Shown here piece by piece: positions 24,017 to 33,961 of a stretch of 64,000 nucleotides of DNA (within the stretch, counting starts at the first letter, position 1; each line of letters begins with the position of its first letter). Source of the DNA: Ruminococcaceae bacterium UBA7080 (GTDB lineage: Bacteria > Bacillota > Clostridia > Oscillospirales > Acutalibacteraceae). Position numbers and translations under genes: made by a program. The DNA lies in the NCBI GenBank assembly GCA_002493595.1, contig DKZG01000014.1:1-64000 (forward strand), read 5' to 3'. The notes beneath the pieces are model-generated. The model worked only from the letters and a program-made list of their open reading frames with translations. It ran no database searches and was not told the origin of the DNA.

Positions 24017-24901
24017 ATGACCGAATTTGAATTTGATAATATTTTAAAAAACGATATAAGGAAAGTTGAAAATTCTCTTTTATCTTATATTCCGGATGCA
24101 AAGGATGGTCAGTATGAAGTTGCCGAGGCAATGAAATACAGTCTTATTAACGACGGAAAGAGGATTAGACCTGTTCTTGCACTTGAGTTTGCAAAGGCTT
24201 GCGGAGGAACACGGGATGACTGTCTTCCGCTTGCCTGTGCGCTTGAATATATTCACACCTACAGTCTTATTCATGATGATTTGCCATGTATGGATAATGA
24301 CGATTTAAGAAGAGGAAAACCAAGCTGTCACAAGCAGTTTGATGAAGCAACTGCTCTGCTTGCGGGCGATGCGTTGCTTACTCATGCGTTTGAAATGATT
24401 ACGGACAGTGATTTATCGGATGACAAAAAGGTTATGGCAGTCAGTCTTTTGTCTCAAAACTCCGGTGTTTCGGGAATGATAGGCGGTCAGGTGATTGATC
24501 TTCTTTTTGAAAAGGGTACTCCATCTTTAAAAGAATTGCTTACAGTATACAAATTAAAGACAGGTGCACTCATTTCAGCTGCCTGTCTGATGGGCTGTAT
24601 AAGTGCGGGTGCCGGCAGTGAGCAGTTGTCCGCTGCTTCTAAATTTGCGTATTCATTGGGAATAGCTTTTCAAATTCAGGATGATATTCTTGATATTATC
24701 GGCGATGAAAAAATGCTGGGTAAGCCTGTAGGCTCTGATGCAGAAAACAGCAAAACAACATATGCTACCATAGTAGGTATTGAAAAAGCAAAACAGGATG
24801 TTGCCAGATTAACCGATAATGCGGTAAAACAGCTTGAATTGTTTGAAGATACAGAATTTATTAAACAACTGGCATATAAATTAGTAAGCAGACAAAAATA
24901 A
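24017..24901 (+). CDS. ispA: Farnesyl diphosphate synthase / short-chain polyprenyl synthetase
   Basis: A 294-residue trans-prenyl synthetase. The first Asp-rich motif DDLPCMDNDDLRRGKP and the second QDDILD (about residue 219) bind magnesium and diphosphate; GGQVID and KTGAL are also conserved. It condenses isopentenyl diphosphate with allylic diphosphates, feeding undecaprenyl and quinone-type lipids. Its product uses precursors from the DXP pathway, whose first enzyme is encoded next. TTACTAAGGAG precedes ATG 24017. Confidence 0.95.
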   Translation: MTEFEFDNILKNDIRKVENSLLSYIPDAKDGQYEVAEAMKYSLINDGKRIRPVLALEFAKACGGTRDDCLPLACALEYIHTYSLIHDDLPCMDNDDLRRGKPSCHKQFDEATALLAGDALLTHAFEMITDSDLSDDKKVMAVSLLSQNSGVSGMIGGQVIDLLFEKGTPSLKELLTVYKLKTGALISAACLMGCISAGAGSEQLSAASKFAYSLGIAFQIQDDILDIIGDEKMLGKPVGSDAENSKTTYATIVGIEKAKQDVARLTDNAVKQLELFEDTEFIKQLAYKLVSRQK

Positions 24902-24932
24902 TGGCTATTTTTTTAGAGAGTGATGAAACTGT

Positions 24933-26777
24933 ATGTCTATTCTTGATTTCGTTAATTCGCCAAAAGATATAAAACAACTCAATACAAATGAATTAAATGA
25001 GTTATGTGATGATATAAGAAAACTGCTGATTTCAACTGTATCGCAAACAGGCGGTCATCTTGCTTCCAATCTTGGTGTTGTTGAGTTAACAGTAGCACTT
25101 CACAAGGTTTTCAGCAGTCCTACGGACCAAATTGTTTTTGATGTAGGGCATCAGTGCTACACACATAAAATCCTGACAGGAAGGAAAAATGATTTTTCAA
25201 CTCTGAGAACAGAAGGGGGTATCAGCGGATTTACCCGTCCGGTTGAAAGTAAGCATGATATTTTTTCCTCGGGGCATAGCTCAACCTCTATTTCCGCTGC
25301 AGTCGGTCTTGCAAGAGCCAAGCAGATAAAAGGTGAAAAGGGAAAAGTTATTGCTGTTATAGGCGACGGTGCATTAACCGGAGGTCTTGCATATGAAGCA
25401 CTGAACAATTCCGGTAATGATAACAGCAATCTTATTGTAATATTAAATGACAATAATATGTCAATAAGTCAAAATGTAGGCTCAATGGCTAAGCATCTTA
25501 CAACAATACGTACTTCACCAAGATATGTTAATTTGAAAACAAAATTTCAGCGCGGTCTTGCAAAGATACCCAAAATCGGCGGCCGTATAAGCAGTGCCTT
25601 TACTTATGTTAATTCAAAAATCAGAAAGCGTATTTATCATGCTACCTTTTTTGAAGATTTGGGTTTCAGATATTATGGCCCTGTTGACGGTCATGATATA
25701 GAAGCTCTTATTGATGTGCTGAAAGCAGCCAAAGCCCATAATCATTCTGTTTTGATTAATGTTAATACAGTTAAAGGCAAGGGATATAATTTCGCTGAAA
25801 AAAATCCTACGCAATTTCACGGTATCGGAAAATTTGATATAAATACAGGTGAACCTAAAAGCAGCGGAATAAACTTTTCATCATCTTTTGGCGATACCAT
25901 GTGTTCATTTGCCGAAAAAGATGCAAGAATATGTTGTGTTACAGCTGCTATGGCCGAAGGTACGGGACTATGTAATTTTGCCGCCAAATATCCTAAACGT
26001 TTTTTTGATGTGGGTATTGCAGAGCAGCACGCAGTTACATTTTCAAGCGGTCTTGCAAAAAATGGTATGGTGCCTGTATTTGCTGTGTATTCAACCTTTT
26101 TGCAGCGTTCATATGATCAGCTTATTCATGATGTTGCCATGCAGGGTCTCAAGGTTATATTTGCTGTTGACCGGGCAGGCTTTGTCGGTGAAGACGGTGA
26201 AAGTCACCAAGGCGTATTTGACACATCATTTCTGAACTCAGTTATTGGTTTAACAATATATGCACCATCTTATTACAGCGACCTTTGTGCAATGCTGTAT
26301 GAAGCCGTATACAAGAATGAAGGTGCGGCAGCAATAAGATATCCCAGAGGCAGTGAACTGTATAAGCCTGAAAACTATACATATGCTCATGAGAACTTTT
26401 CTGTTTTTGGAGATATCCATTCAAAAAACTGTATTGTGACATACGGCAGAGAGTTTTCGCAATGCTATAAGGCGTTTGAAGCACTTGAGGATACATTTTT
26501 AATTAAGCTGAATAAAATAAAGCCCATTGATCTGTGCATTCTTGATTATTTGACAGAGTGTGAAAGTGTATTCTTTTTTGAAGAAGGAATTAGAAACGGC
26601 GGTATCGGAGAGTCATTTGCTTCATTGCTTATCGAAAATAATGTCAAGGCTCGCTTTCATCATACAGCTGTTGATAATGAATTTATTAAGCAAGCAAGTG
26701 TTGACAGCCAGTTTAAGCATTATAAATTAGACAGTAATTCTATAATCGAAGAGGTAAGAAATGCCAAAGGCAAATAA
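24933..26777 (+). CDS. dxs: 1-deoxy-D-xylulose-5-phosphate synthase
   Basis: A 614-residue thiamine-diphosphate enzyme: GHQCYTHKILTGR near the N-terminus, the cofactor motif GDGALTGGLAYEALNN, then DRAGFVGEDGESHQGVFD in the pyrimidine domain and a C-terminal transketolase-like domain. It starts the MEP isoprenoid pathway from pyruvate and glyceraldehyde 3-phosphate. The start at ATG 24933 has only a weak GAGTGA upstream, so translation may be lower than in neighbours. The end overlaps tlyA by 17 bases. Confidence 0.97.
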   Translation: MSILDFVNSPKDIKQLNTNELNELCDDIRKLLISTVSQTGGHLASNLGVVELTVALHKVFSSPTDQIVFDVGHQCYTHKILTGRKNDFSTLRTEGGISGFTRPVESKHDIFSSGHSSTSISAAVGLARAKQIKGEKGKVIAVIGDGALTGGLAYEALNNSGNDNSNLIVILNDNNMSISQNVGSMAKHLTTIRTSPRYVNLKTKFQRGLAKIPKIGGRISSAFTYVNSKIRKRIYHATFFEDLGFRYYGPVDGHDIEALIDVLKAAKAHNHSVLINVNTVKGKGYNFAEKNPTQFHGIGKFDINTGEPKSSGINFSSSFGDTMCSFAEKDARICCVTAAMAEGTGLCNFAAKYPKRFFDVGIAEQHAVTFSSGLAKNGMVPVFAVYSTFLQRSYDQLIHDVAMQGLKVIFAVDRAGFVGEDGESHQGVFDTSFLNSVIGLTIYAPSYYSDLCAMLYEAVYKNEGAAAIRYPRGSELYKPENYTYAHENFSVFGDIHSKNCIVTYGREFSQCYKAFEALEDTFLIKLNKIKPIDLCILDYLTECESVFFFEEGIRNGGIGESFASLLIENNVKARFHHTAVDNEFIKQASVDSQFKHYKLDSNSIIEEVRNAKGK

Positions 26778-27573
26778 AATAAGGCTTGATGTTGCTCTTG
26801 TTGAAAAGGGACTTGCACCGAGCAGAGAAAAAGCGAAAGCCATTATCATGGCAGGAATTGTTTATGTTAATAATCAAAAATCAGATAAAGCCGGTAAAGA
26901 AGTGAAAGAGGGAGATACAATTGAAGTGCGCGGCAATACGCTTAAATATGTCAGTCGCGGCGGTCTCAAGCTTGAAAAGGCAATGAAATGTTTTCCGATT
27001 AAGCTTGATAATAAGATTTGCATGGATGTAGGTGCTTCAACAGGCGGTTTTACGGATTGTATGCTTATGAATGGCGCGCAAAAAGTTTATTCAATTGATG
27101 TCGGCTACGGACAGCTTGCATGGAAACTCAGGACTGATGAGCGGGTGGTTAATCTTGAAAGAACGAATTTTAGATATGTTACAAATGAGCAGGTGGGTGA
27201 AGCCATAGATTTTTCATCAGTTGATGTATCTTTTATTTCGTTAAAGCACATTTTTCCCAATCTTAATACTCTGCTTAAAGATTGCGGACAGGCTGTATGC
27301 TTAATTAAGCCTCAGTTTGAGGCAGGCAGAGAAAAAGTGGGCAAAAAGGGCGTAGTCAGTGATTTAAATACACATCTTGAGGTCGTTTTAAAAATAATCG
27401 ATTTGGCGACAGAAAACGGTTTTTCTGTTCTCGGTCTTGATTTTTCACCCGTAAAGGGTCCTGAAGGCAATATTGAATATTTAATATTTTTAGAAAAAAG
27501 CGTTGAACCAAGTGTTAGCAGCACCGTTGATGCTAAGGCTTTGGTATTTCAGTCGCACGAGGAATTGCTATGA
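26761..27573 (+). CDS. tlyA: TlyA family rRNA methyltransferase/hemolysin-like protein
   Basis: A 270-residue protein: S4 RNA-binding domain (about 5-65, RLDVALVEKGLAPSREKAK), then an FtsJ-type methyltransferase with the cofactor motif DVGASTGGFTDC and VDVSFISLK. The family 2'-O-methylates cytidine in rRNA; membrane-damaging claims for some members are not supported by sequence. Start ATG 26761 lies in the end of dxs with GAGGTAAG upstream. Its end overlaps nadK by four bases (ATGA). Confidence 0.93.
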   Translation: MPKANKIRLDVALVEKGLAPSREKAKAIIMAGIVYVNNQKSDKAGKEVKEGDTIEVRGNTLKYVSRGGLKLEKAMKCFPIKLDNKICMDVGASTGGFTDCMLMNGAQKVYSIDVGYGQLAWKLRTDERVVNLERTNFRYVTNEQVGEAIDFSSVDVSFISLKHIFPNLNTLLKDCGQAVCLIKPQFEAGREKVGKKGVVSDLNTHLEVVLKIIDLATENGFSVLGLDFSPVKGPEGNIEYLIFLEKSVEPSVSSTVDAKALVFQSHEELL

Positions 27574-28427
27574 ATATTTCGGTTTTCCCAAACTTACTGA
27601 ATAACGGCGTTGAGGAGCTGAGCCGCAGCGTTTTTTCCGTATTATCCGGACTGAACACCAATGTATATGTCAGTGCTGCACTGAAAAATCAATTTAAAAG
27701 CAGCAGTGTTTTTTTCGGAGAATCGGAAGAAATTATGAAGAATTGTGATGTTGCTATCGCTATAGGCGGTGATGGTACAACCCTTAATGTTGCCAAAAAG
27801 GCTGCAGATTACGGCAAATATGTTCTTGGAATAAATGCCGGCAGACTTGGTTTTATGAGTGGTCTGGAGCAGGATGAACTTGAACTTTTGAGGAATGTAG
27901 TGAAAGGAAATTTTGAGATTGATGAACGCATGATGCTCGTTGCCGAAATTGTTAAGAGCGGCAATGTACTTTCAAGTCATCAGTGTCTTAATGATGTTGT
28001 CATTTCTCGCGGAAATTTTGCCAGACTCATTGATATCAATATTACCTGCAGCGGAAGAAGTGTATCCAACATGCGTGCAGACGGAATTATAATTTCTACA
28101 CCTACGGGTTCAACGGCTTATTCCATGGCAGCAGGTGGTCCTGTTGTCAGCCCTGAGGCAGAATGTATCCTTGCAACTCCGATTTGTCCTCACTCTTTGA
28201 TGGACAGAAGCATTATTTTTTCTTCGGATAAGGAGCTTGTTGTGAAGGCACATAATGATAAAATGAATATTCCGGTACTGACTGTTGATGGTGAGGATGC
28301 AATTAATATTGATTCTGATAGTGAAATTCATGTTAGAGCCTCTAAAACTACTGCAAAGCTGATTAAGCTTAAACCGGAAAACTTTTATGAAATATTAAAT
28401 AAAAAAATTATTGAAAGGAGAGCCTGA
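27570..28427 (+). CDS. nadK: NAD kinase
   Basis: A 285-residue NAD kinase: AIGGDGTTLNVAK (about 66-78) is the catalytic GGDG motif, followed by GINAGRLGFMS and the NAD-binding ADGIIISTPTGSTAYSMAAGGP. It makes NADP from NAD. Translation is coupled to tlyA (ATGA) and to argR (TGATG). Confidence 0.97.
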   Translation: MNISVFPNLLNNGVEELSRSVFSVLSGLNTNVYVSAALKNQFKSSSVFFGESEEIMKNCDVAIAIGGDGTTLNVAKKAADYGKYVLGINAGRLGFMSGLEQDELELLRNVVKGNFEIDERMMLVAEIVKSGNVLSSHQCLNDVVISRGNFARLIDINITCSGRSVSNMRADGIIISTPTGSTAYSMAAGGPVVSPEAECILATPICPHSLMDRSIIFSSDKELVVKAHNDKMNIPVLTVDGEDAINIDSDSEIHVRASKTTAKLIKLKPENFYEILNKKIIERRA

Positions 28428-28888
28428 TGAAAAAAAGGAGACATGCAAAAATCCTTGAACTTATAAATGCCAAGGATATTGAAACACAAGAAGAGCTTCA
28501 GGCTTATCTGTTAAAATGCGGCTTCGAAGTTACACAGGCTACAATCTCCCGTGATATTAAAGAGCTTCGTTTGGTTAAAGAGCTGTCTGAAAGAGGAAGA
28601 TACATTTATTCTACCGGAAAAAAGATGTCAAGCGATGCCATAAAAAGAACCGGCGGAATTTTTTCAGACTCCATTGTCAGCGTCGAACATGCCCTGAATA
28701 CTGTTTGTATAAAATGCTTTCCCGGTATGGCAATGGCAGTTTGTACTGCAATTGAGTCGATGGAGTGGACCGGTGTTGTTGGTGCAATATCCGGTGATGA
28801 CACAATTTTTGTACTCTGCAAAACAGAAGATTTTGCAAAAATTTTCACTATGAACATGGAGAAGATTTTAAATGTTAAAAACACTTGA
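28427..28888 (+). CDS. argR: Arginine repressor ArgR/AhrC
   Basis: A 153-residue repressor: N-terminal winged helix with TQEELQAYL and VTQATISRDIKELRLVK, and a C-terminal oligomerisation and arginine-binding domain with GAISGDDTIFVLC. It controls arginine biosynthesis and catabolism; no arg operon lies in the window. GAAAGGAG precedes ATG 28427. Its end overlaps recN by 17 bases. Confidence 0.96.
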   Translation: MKKRRHAKILELINAKDIETQEELQAYLLKCGFEVTQATISRDIKELRLVKELSERGRYIYSTGKKMSSDAIKRTGGIFSDSIVSVEHALNTVCIKCFPGMAMAVCTAIESMEWTGVVGAISGDDTIFVLCKTEDFAKIFTMNMEKILNVKNT

Positions 28889-30530
28889 TATTGAAAATAT
28901 TGCTGTCATCGAAAAAGCAAGTGTAGAATTTTCAGACGGACTTAATGTTCTTACAGGAGAAACAGGTGCCGGAAAATCCATCGTTGTTGACTCAATAAGC
29001 GCAATACTTGGTGAAAGAACATCAAAGGAAATTGTGCGATATGGCTGTGACAGTGCCTTTGTCAGTGCTTATTTCGAAGATATTTCCCAAACTGCTTTAA
29101 ATAAGCTTGAGGAGCTGGGTTTTCAAAGTGAAGATGATCATTCACTTTTACTTACAAGAAAAATCAGCATTTCAGGAAAATCCGGGTGTAAAATCAATGG
29201 CAAAAGTGCGACAGTTTCTATGCTAAGAGAACTTGGAAGTGCGCTTGTTAATATTCACGGTCAGCATGACAGTCAGGAACTTTTAAATCCCGATTGTCAG
29301 TATAAATATATCGATATGCTTTTTGACAATACTGCTGAACTTGAGGATTATAAAGAGTCGTTCAGAAATCTCATTGCTGTGCGCCGCCGTTTAAAATTTC
29401 TTGCTTCCGATGAAACAGATAAGGAGCGTTTGCTGGAGCTGCTTGATTATCAAATTAACGAGCTTGAAGCGGCAGATATCAAAATAGGTGAGCGCGACAG
29501 TCTTATAAAACGCAGAGAGCTTATTAATAAAAGCGAAGAACTCAATAGCGTAATACATTCTTCTTTACTTGCAATCAATGGTGATGAGGAGTTGGTCGGT
29601 GCACAGTCACTTGTTAATGATTCTTGCAATTCACTTCTTGCATTTGATGAAGCAAAGACGGTTTCTGATATTTTATTGGATATTAATGATAAGTTGGAGG
29701 CTGCAAAGGACAAGCTTGAAGAGTTGAATTCTTTAGTGGATTTTAATCCGGAGGAGCTCGAGCAAATAGAAGAACGACTGGACTTGTTATACAGGTTTTC
29801 CAATAAATATGGAGCAACAGAAGAAGATATGCTGGAGTTTCTGAGTAACGCCAAAGAGAAAAGGGCTTCAATTGTTTATTCTGATGAAGAGCTTGAGCAG
29901 CTCAATAATGAGTATGATTTGCTTTTTGAACAAACTGCAGAGCTGGCGCAGCGTCTGTCAGAAAAAAGAAAACAGGTTGCTGTAAAATTTGAAAAGGCTG
30001 TTAAAGAAGAACTAAGCTTTCTTGATATGCCTAAGCTCAGCTTTATTGTCAATTTTGATAGGGGAAAACTCTCTTCAAGTGGATTTGATAAAATTGAATT
30101 TTTGATTTCAACGAATCCGGGTGAACCACCTAAGCCGTTATCAAAAATTGCTTCCGGCGGTGAGCTTTCGAGAATAATGCTTGCAATTAAAAATATATTG
30201 TCGTACAATGATACAATCGGTACTTTGGTGTTTGACGAAATAGATACCGGAGTCAGCGGAGGAGCCAGCCGCAAGATTGGCTTAAAGCTAAAAGCAGTAT
30301 CAAAAAATACACAGGTAATATGTGTTACACATTCGGCACAAATTGCATCGAACGCTGACGAGCATTTTCTTATTCAAAAAGAATTTAGTGGAAACAGAAC
30401 CTTTACCGGTGTTTCGCCCCTTGATTTTGATGGTAGAAAGAAAGAGCTTGCTCGTATTATGGGTGGTATTGAAATTACGGATACACTGCTTAACTCAGCT
30501 GAGGAGCTTCTTAACGCATCACAGAATTAA
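28872..30530 (+). CDS. recN: DNA repair protein RecN
   Basis: A 552-residue SMC-like ATPase: Walker A GETGAGKSI (about 30-38), long coiled coils in the middle (about 155-370, Glu/Leu/Lys-rich), then ASGGELSRIMLAIK signature and Walker B VFDEIDTGVSGG. It holds broken DNA ends for repair. ATG 28872 overlaps the end of argR. It is the last gene of this operon; spoIVB and spo0A, which follow recN in Bacillus, are absent here. Confidence 0.97.
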   Translation: MLKTLDIENIAVIEKASVEFSDGLNVLTGETGAGKSIVVDSISAILGERTSKEIVRYGCDSAFVSAYFEDISQTALNKLEELGFQSEDDHSLLLTRKISISGKSGCKINGKSATVSMLRELGSALVNIHGQHDSQELLNPDCQYKYIDMLFDNTAELEDYKESFRNLIAVRRRLKFLASDETDKERLLELLDYQINELEAADIKIGERDSLIKRRELINKSEELNSVIHSSLLAINGDEELVGAQSLVNDSCNSLLAFDEAKTVSDILLDINDKLEAAKDKLEELNSLVDFNPEELEQIEERLDLLYRFSNKYGATEEDMLEFLSNAKEKRASIVYSDEELEQLNNEYDLLFEQTAELAQRLSEKRKQVAVKFEKAVKEELSFLDMPKLSFIVNFDRGKLSSSGFDKIEFLISTNPGEPPKPLSKIASGGELSRIMLAIKNILSYNDTIGTLVFDEIDTGVSGGASRKIGLKLKAVSKNTQVICVTHSAQIASNADEHFLIQKEFSGNRTFTGVSPLDFDGRKKELARIMGGIEITDTLLNSAEELLNASQN

Positions 30531-30577
30531 AAAAGATAAATGCTATACAAATTCATATTGAATAAAAAGTAAAGAGT

Positions 30578-30596
30578 GTCACTTGCGGCAAGTGAC
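30578..30596 (+). other. Short hairpin in the recN-tyrS gap
   Basis: GTCACTTG (30578-30585), loop CGG, CAAGTGAC (30589-30596). No T tract follows, so it is a poor terminator; it lies 45 bases before the tyrS start codon. Confidence 0.4.
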
Positions 30597-30641
30597 GGAT
30601 TATTACTTTATCTTAATTAAACATTTAACGGAGGATTTTTT

Positions 30642-31862
30642 ATGGGAGTTTATGAAGAGTTGCAAGAAAGGGGTCTTATTGCCCAGGTAACTGACGAAAA
30701 TGAAATCAGAGATTTGGTAAATGCAGGAAAGGCTGTATTTTATATTGGTTTTGATCCTACAGCTGACAGCTTGCATGTAGGCCATTTTATGGCACTTTGC
30801 CTTATGAAGCGACTTCAGATGGCAGGCAATAAGCCGATTGCTCTTATCGGCGGCGGTACCGGTATGATAGGTGATCCAAGCGGAAAAACCGATATGCGAA
30901 AAATGATGACACCTGAAACTATACAGCATAACTGCGATTGTTTTAAAAAACAGATGTCAAAATTCATTGACTTTTCAGACAATAAGGCACTTATGGTGAA
31001 TAATGCCGATTGGCTCTTGGATTTGAATTATATTGATGTTTTGCGCGAGGTCGGTGCTTGCTTCAGTGTTAACAGAATGCTTTCCTTTGAATGCTATAAA
31101 CAAAGAATGGAAAGGGGTCTTTCTTTTCTTGAATTTAATTATATGATTATGCAAAGCTATGATTTCTACACGTTGTATAAAAAGTATGGCTGTAACTTGC
31201 AGTTCGGCGGTGATGATCAGTGGTCAAATATGATTGGCGGTATGGAGCTTATCAGGCGTAAGCTTTCGGGAAATGCAAATGCAATGACCATTACTCTTCT
31301 TACAAATTCAGAAGGCAAAAAAATGGGCAAAACAGAAAAAGGTGCTGTTTGGCTTGATGCTGAAAAAACCTCTCCATATGATTTTTATCAGTATTGGCGC
31401 AATGTAGGTGATGAAGATGTTATTAAGTGTATGAAGCTCTTAACCTTTATCCCTATGGAGCAAATCAGAGAGTATGAGAAATTTGAGGGTGCACAGTTGA
31501 ATACAGCTAAAGAAGTGCTTGCATTTGAACTTACTAAGATGATACACGGTCAAGAAGAGGCTGCAAAAGCACAGCAGGCTGCAAAAGCACTTTTTGCAGG
31601 CGGAAGCGATAATTCAAATATGCCTACTACGCAGCTTAGCGAGGATGATTTTACAGACGGAGAAATCACTGTGCTTGATATGATGCTTAAAGCAGGTATG
31701 ATAAAATCGAAAGGTGAGGGCAGACGACTTATTGACCAGGGTGGCGTAAGTGTTAATGATGAAAAAATCAGCGGTGCTTTAACTGCTCTTAAACTTGATG
31801 ATTTTAATGAAGAAATAATCGTAAAAAAAGGCAAAAAAATGTTTAGAAAATTTACAAAGTAA
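30642..31862 (+). CDS. tyrS: Tyrosyl-tRNA synthetase
   Basis: A 406-residue class I synthetase: HVGH (45-48) for the HIGH motif, KMGKT (227-231) for KMSKS, and a C-terminal S4 RNA-binding domain (about 340-400, GEGRRLIDQGGVSVND). It charges tRNA-Tyr in the cytoplasm. ATG 30642 follows ACGGAGG. The gap behind recN is 111 bp, too short for a T-box leader, and I found no T-box sequence. Followed by a strong terminator. Confidence 0.97.
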   Translation: MGVYEELQERGLIAQVTDENEIRDLVNAGKAVFYIGFDPTADSLHVGHFMALCLMKRLQMAGNKPIALIGGGTGMIGDPSGKTDMRKMMTPETIQHNCDCFKKQMSKFIDFSDNKALMVNNADWLLDLNYIDVLREVGACFSVNRMLSFECYKQRMERGLSFLEFNYMIMQSYDFYTLYKKYGCNLQFGGDDQWSNMIGGMELIRRKLSGNANAMTITLLTNSEGKKMGKTEKGAVWLDAEKTSPYDFYQYWRNVGDEDVIKCMKLLTFIPMEQIREYEKFEGAQLNTAKEVLAFELTKMIHGQEEAAKAQQAAKALFAGGSDNSNMPTTQLSEDDFTDGEITVLDMMLKAGMIKSKGEGRRLIDQGGVSVNDEKISGALTALKLDDFNEEIIVKKGKKMFRKFTK

Positions 31863-31871
31863 TTCTTCTTT

Positions 31872-31899
31872 GACGGACAGTTATCTGTCCGTCTTTTTT
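31872..31899 (+). terminator. Terminator after tyrS
   Basis: GACGGACAG (31872-31880), loop TTAT, CTGTCCGTC (31885-31893), then TTTTTT. Confidence 0.93.
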
Positions 31900-31910
31900 A
31901 TATATCTTTA

Positions 31911-31939
31911 TTGATTAATTACAATAGATGTGATAAACT
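31911..31939 (+). promoter_or_regulatory. Candidate SigA promoter of the ligA-addA run
   Basis: TTGATT (31911-31916), 17 bp, TAAACT (31934-31939) with TGA before the -10. Lies between the tyrS terminator and ligA. Confidence 0.5.
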
Positions 31940-31967
31940 AAAATGAATAATGCTTATTGGTGATAAT

Positions 31968-33938
31968 ATGAAAAGTATTGAAAAAAAGATTGATTCCCTG
32001 AGATGGGCTCTCAGCTATCATTCAGACCGTTATTATAATGATGACGCACCTGAAATAGATGATTATGAATATGATATGATGATGCGTGAGCTAAAGGCGC
32101 TTGAAGAGAAATACCCTCAGTATGACACTCCGGATTCTCCTACAAAAAAGGTCGGTGGCAAAGCAGATAATTCTTTTGAGAGTGTTGTGCACACTGTTAA
32201 GATGGAAAGTCTGCAGGATGCCTTCAGCCGTGACGAAATGCTTGATTTTGACAAGCGTGTCAAAGAAGTTGTGCCAAACGCAGAATATGTTGTTGAGCCA
32301 AAGATTGATGGTCTTTCCGTAAGTCTCGAATACAGAGACGGCGTCTTTGTCAGAGGTTCAACACGTGGTGACGGAAATGTTGGTGAGGATGTCAGCGGTA
32401 ATCTGCGTGTAATTCATAATGTACCGCTTAAGCTTACGCAGCCAATACCGTTTATTGAGGTGCGCGGTGAAGTATACATGCCTAAAAAAAGCTTTGAGCG
32501 TGTTGTCGACAGACAGTTGCTTAATGATGAAAAGCCTTTTAAAAACCCGCGTAATGCGGCGGCAGGATCACTTAGGCAAAAAGACAGTGCAGTTACAGCC
32601 GGCAGAGGTTTGGATATTTTCATATTTAATATTCAGCAGATTGAAGGTGCCGAGCTTTCATCACATAAGGCGTCACTTGATTTTCTTAAGGAAATCGGAT
32701 TTCATACTGTGCCGTTTTACAAAAAAGTAAATAACATGGATGCTGCACTCACTGAAATTGACAGAATAGGAGAATCACGAGGTAATCTTGAATTTGATAT
32801 TGATGGTGCAGTCGTTAAGGTTGATAATTTTTCAAATCGAGAGCTTTTAGGCTCAACGGCAAAATATCCGAAGTGGGCTGCAGCTTTTAAGTATCCTCCC
32901 GAGGAGAAACAAACAAAGCTTATTGATATTGAAATTGCTGTCGGCAGAACAGGCGTCCTGACTCCGACTGCTGTTCTGGAAAGTGTGCATCTTGCAGGAA
33001 CTACAGTCAGCAGAGCCACACTTCACAACCAGGATTTTATTAAAGATAAAGGGATTGCAATAGGTGATATTGTTACAGTAAGAAAAGCAGGTGATATAAT
33101 ACCTGAAGTTCTGTGCGTGAACCAACATAACAGTGACAGCATATATGCTTTTCCTGCAATTTGTCCGTCCTGCGGGCAGACTGTGATACGTGAAAAGGGT
33201 GAGGCAGCAATACGCTGTATCAATCCGCAGTGCCCGGCACAGCTTCTGAGAAATCTTATTCATTTTTGCTCACGTGATGCAATGGATATTGAAGGATTGG
33301 GTCCTGCTGTTATTGAAACCTTTGTTGAAAACGGTCTTATTCGTAATACAGCAGATATTTACAACCTTGATTATGATAGAATTGCTCAGCTTGAAGGTTT
33401 TAAGCAAACCAGTGCAAATAACATAAAAAATTCTGTTGAAAAGTCAAAGTCAATTGATTTGTCAAAGTTGATTTTTGCGCTTGGCATCCGTCATATCGGA
33501 GCAAAGGCAGGCAAGCTTTTGGCTGATCATTTCCGAAATATAGATGCAATTATGTCGGCATCAGCAGATGATGTTTTAAAAATCGAGGGCTTTGGTCAGG
33601 TTATGGCCGACAGTTTGGTAGGCTATTTTCGTACGGATGCAGCCAAGCAGCTTATTCAAAAGCTGCGTTTGTGCGGAGTGAATATGAAGTCTGTCAGTGT
33701 AATTAAGGATGAGCGATTCGCAGGCATGACCTTTGTTCTTACAGGAACACTGCCCACGCTGAAAAGAAATGAGGCTTCAAAGATAATTGAATCCTTTGGA
33801 GGAAAAACATCTTCATCCGTATCAAAGAAAACGACCTATGTTCTTGCAGGCGAAGAAGCCGGCTCAAAGCTTGATAAAGCACAGTCTCTTGGAATAAATA
33901 TAATTGACGAAGAAACCTTTAAAAATATGATTAAGTAA
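31968..33938 (+). CDS. ligA: NAD-dependent DNA ligase
   Basis: A 656-residue LigA. Order: Ia domain, adenylation domain with EPKIDG (active Lys about 112), OB fold, four-Cys zinc finger (CPSCG...CINPQC), helix-hairpin-helix repeats (about 480-560) and a BRCT domain at the C-terminus (FAGMTFVLTGTLP). It seals nicks in replication and repair. ATG 31968 with GGTGA upstream is chosen over an in-frame ATG at 31950 that lacks a ribosome site. First gene of a long tightly packed run. Confidence 0.97.
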   Translation: MKSIEKKIDSLRWALSYHSDRYYNDDAPEIDDYEYDMMMRELKALEEKYPQYDTPDSPTKKVGGKADNSFESVVHTVKMESLQDAFSRDEMLDFDKRVKEVVPNAEYVVEPKIDGLSVSLEYRDGVFVRGSTRGDGNVGEDVSGNLRVIHNVPLKLTQPIPFIEVRGEVYMPKKSFERVVDRQLLNDEKPFKNPRNAAAGSLRQKDSAVTAGRGLDIFIFNIQQIEGAELSSHKASLDFLKEIGFHTVPFYKKVNNMDAALTEIDRIGESRGNLEFDIDGAVVKVDNFSNRELLGSTAKYPKWAAAFKYPPEEKQTKLIDIEIAVGRTGVLTPTAVLESVHLAGTTVSRATLHNQDFIKDKGIAIGDIVTVRKAGDIIPEVLCVNQHNSDSIYAFPAICPSCGQTVIREKGEAAIRCINPQCPAQLLRNLIHFCSRDAMDIEGLGPAVIETFVENGLIRNTADIYNLDYDRIAQLEGFKQTSANNIKNSVEKSKSIDLSKLIFALGIRHIGAKAGKLLADHFRNIDAIMSASADDVLKIEGFGQVMADSLVGYFRTDAAKQLIQKLRLCGVNMKSVSVIKDERFAGMTFVLTGTLPTLKRNEASKIIESFGGKTSSSVSKKTTYVLAGEEAGSKLDKAQSLGINIIDEETFKNMIK

Positions 33939-33961
33939 TTCAAAAGAAGGGCATCTGATTT

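Noticed and set aside
29450..29854. Ser-rich 134-codon ORF antisense to recN
   Set aside because: Serine and leucine bias is the complement of the Glu/Lys-rich coiled coil; no start signals.
30531..30641. T-box leader for tyrS
   Set aside because: The gap is only 111 bases and lacks the T-box sequence, specifier loop and a terminator with T tract.
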